Source: Orthonyx spaldingii
Taxonomy: Eukaryota; Chordata; Aves; Passeriformes; Orthonychidae
Assembly: GCA_013397795.1 (NCBI GenBank)
Contig: VZTJ01001132.1
Coordinates: 1,104,026-1,168,025 of the forward strand
Direction: 5' to 3'
DNA: 64,000 nucleotides
This document shows, one piece after another, positions 61,401 through 64,000 of this stretch. Position 1 is the stretch's first letter, and each line of letters opens with the position of its first letter. The notes under the pieces are model-generated. The model had not been told where the DNA came from. It ran no database searches and saw nothing but the letters and a program-made list of their open reading frames with translations. A program made the position numbers and the translations under genes.

Positions 61401-64000
61401 GAGGGAGCTGCTTGTGGTGTTTGCTTTGACTTTCCTTCACAGCACGAGCTGGGCCTGCCATGCACTGCCCATTTCAAGTGTGATGTGGGAAAAGGAGCTG
61501 GGGTATAATCAGACCCTGTGGGTGGTCACACAACTGTTCCCAGTGACATTGATGCCTGTTGGACTCGGACCCCTGAGCAAATCTTTGCCATCCAAACAGC
61601 AGCCTGAATGAGGAAATTGTCAGCTGGAGATTCAGTAAATGAAACCTGATTTTTTTTGACAACCCAAACTCAAATGTGGTGTTCTGGAGATATTGGTGTT
61701 TTAACCACGTGCATTCATGGCATGGGGCTGAATCCCTGAGAGCAGGCAGCTAACAAGGGGTAAGACTTCAGCATCTCCAAAGATTTATTTCTCTGTCATC
61801 CATCAGTTCTTTTCTTCCCCCTCTCGCTAAGATCCTGCTTAGTTTGTTCAGCAAAATGAGGGAAAAAAGGGTCAAAACTTTCAAAAGGAGCCATAGATGC
61901 AAATCTCATTATGCTTTACTCATTTGGGTGTCCCTGAGATAGGAAACCCTGAAGGCCCTTAACCTCACGAAGTTTTTACAAGTCAAACTAATTAAATCAA
62001 CCACGTGAGTACTTACATGTAAAAAGCACTGGGAATCACTAAACAGGTATAAAACCCTTGATGCCTCATCATGAATTGTACATTATTGTGCATTTTTAAT
62101 GCAGAAAACATTAATCTTGCCTCCCTGAAGGCCAAGATGCTTTGCCAGAGCTTCAGGGAAAAGAAGTTGGGACCTCTTTATTACCTATTGTGTTTTCCCA
62201 TTCTGCATGGAGGAATTTTTTGTGGTACCTGTAGCATCTTCTGTATTAACTGATGAAACATGAGATAAGGAAACAAATGCTAATGAGATAATTTCATTTA
62301 ATCCTGAAGTCTGCCTCCCTGTTGCCTTGGAGACAACACAACCATTTTCTGGAGGGATGTGAATGGGATTTGCCTGAAAAGTGCACTTGAGTTTGTTCTG
62401 CACCTTTCCAGCAGCTTGTGCTGTTTCTGGTTTAGCCTCAGAGCAGGGGCTCTCTCTGTTCTTCCCACATCAGAAATATGGATATGTTTGCCAATGATTG
62501 AGTTTTCTGTTCATGTTTAACTAAAAGCTGAGGCCAGAAAGCTCAGGTTTATGGTACCCACTCAGTAGGAGAGCTGAGGTTTAAGCTGAGGAAGCATTTT
62601 TACTATCACTGCATGCAGATGGATGCTTAGGACAGAGCCCACGCTGGTGCAGAGCACTCAGACCAAAAACCACATTATGCCCCTGAGCAGGCTGGTGGGA
62701 TCCTGCAGCCCTTCCTGGGAGGGTCAGAGGCTGCAGTGACTGACACCTGAGCAGTGGAATCCTGGCTATGCCGTGTGTCGCTGTGAGGAGGATGGCTCTG
62801 TGCGGGGACAGACTCTGGCTCTGTGTGCATTCTGTCTGAGCGCTCCTGCACAACGCTGCTGGGCAGCCTCAGCACTCAGGGGCTAGAAAGGATTCATTCA
62901 TGTGAGCTTTCTAACCAGTATTCACCACAATTGGCAACAGTTTCCCATCATTACCCAAAATTAATATAATTTGTTCCTCATTCTCACTGCCAAGGAAGGA
63001 GCTCGTGTCCTGATCAGCCCTTCCAGTTGTCAGTCACTTCTTTTTCTCCCCTTTTCTGATAGAGTGGAACTGCTAAGATCCAGCACCTTCCTTCTTGGCT
63101 GAATTAATGACATTACTTTTGCTCTTGAATCTCTGTCCCAGCTTTACCTCTTGCTCTCCAGTACCTCTGCGAACTTCCCCCAGGTCTCCTCCTTTGAGGA
63201 GGTTTTTGTCCTCATCTCCTATAGGTGATGTTGCAGATGGAAGGTTTCCATTTCCCCTCTGTGCTCCAGCTCCCTCCCAGCAGCATCAACATCAAACCTG
63301 CTGTTCCCCAACCCCCCAGCAGCAGGTAGGAGCAGTTTCCTGATGGATGCACACTAATATCTTCCCCTTTGGAGCACAATCTCTTGTGTAATATCATGAA
63401 CGGCGGTGATTGTTCAGGCCCGTGTTTGCCATTGGACACGTTGTGCTTATTGTGCTTTCAGTCTGTGCAATCAGCAGGATATGGAAAGGATTCTTTGGCA
63501 CCTTTGCTTAGTGATTAGTATTTGTATAGCACTTGAAAGCTTAAAATGCTTTAAGAGGGATAAGTAGTGTTATTAATAACGACATGCTGTACTGTACAGA
63601 ACGGAGCTTATGCATATTTGTGGTGATAATCCCCAGTCTTCTCTTTATCAAACACTGTTGTCTTTGTGATCTGCTTCCAGCTTATCTTCCTCACACCTGT
63701 CAAAGCACTTTCCAAACAGCTTTTCTTCCTCCCCTGATTAAAGGCACCCACAAAAAAAGATTGCTCTCAACACAGAATTCACCCTTCAGGTTTCAGTGAC
63801 CAAGCTCAGATGTGGTGGTCTCTAATCCATGCTTAGAGACTTTAATCAGGTTTCCACTAATCTCTTTGTCTATTGCTGACCTAAGATCTGCCATTCATCA
63901 AAACCCATTTTGTTTTCAGCAGCATTTGGAGTTTGATCTTCCTGGAGGAGTGCTTTCCTGTGTCCAGGTAATGTTTCATCTGTGCTTTTTACAAACCAAT
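58436..64000. other. Noncoding DNA, no gene recognised
   Basis: No exon, RNA gene or repeat family is recognised to the end of the window. Composition is ordinary to AT-leaning. The part near 63490-63640 (TTAGTGATTAGTATTTG, TGCTGTACTGTACAG) is high-complexity and free of repeats. Open frames do not exceed about 115 codons. Confidence 0.5.

Noticed and set aside
1..64000. A novel multi-gene biological system
   Set aside because: Only one gene is supportable. Everything else is repeats, gaps and unannotated noncoding DNA.

Overview
This window looks like a mostly intergenic stretch of a bird genome, probably neoavian and possibly a songbird. The evidence is six CR1 LINE 3' fragments, one of which ends in four perfect ATTCTGTG octamers, a hallmark of avian CR1. 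There are also two retroviral LTRs, a vertebrate GPCR gene in a CpG-rich island, and scaffold gaps written as N. I see no bacterial-style operons, CRISPR arrays or prokaryotic mobile elements.

Only one protein-coding gene can be supported. It is an intronless urotensin-II-receptor-family GPCR on the minus strand (7867-8878). Its 5' end (start codon and extracellular N-terminus) lies in a 587-base assembly gap (8879-9465). The gap is flanked upstream by a GC-rich 21-bp minisatellite (9466-9776) and a CpG-rich promoter-like segment reaching about 10060. A second gap lies at 23169-23462.

Layout: 1-4920 is unannotated noncoding DNA with one AT-rich repeat. 4921-5560 is a minus-strand CR1. 5561-7866 is the 3' side of the receptor. 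7867-10060 holds receptor, gap, minisatellite and CpG island. 10061-39660 is non-genic, with CR1 fragments near 12.0, 23.6, 32.9 and 37.0 kb, a perfect 26-bp hairpin at 26.75 kb, and a solo LTR at 29245-29483 with perfect 6-bp target-site duplications. 39664-41084 is a large 22-bp minisatellite (about 64 copies), followed by a TA microsatellite. 41260-49460 contains a plus-strand CR1 with its octamer tail. 49466-49939 holds a 19-20-bp minisatellite and an ATCC microsatellite. 49940-64000 is non-genic except for a 430-bp minus-strand LTR (57919-58348).

No multi-gene system or previously undescribed pathway is visible. The points most worth a second look are the receptor's missing 5' end beside its GC minisatellite, the homogenised 22-bp array, the perfect hairpin, the palindrome-rich solo LTR, and several AT-rich high-complexity stretches that resemble conserved noncoding elements. 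These last are judged by appearance only; no alignment was possible.
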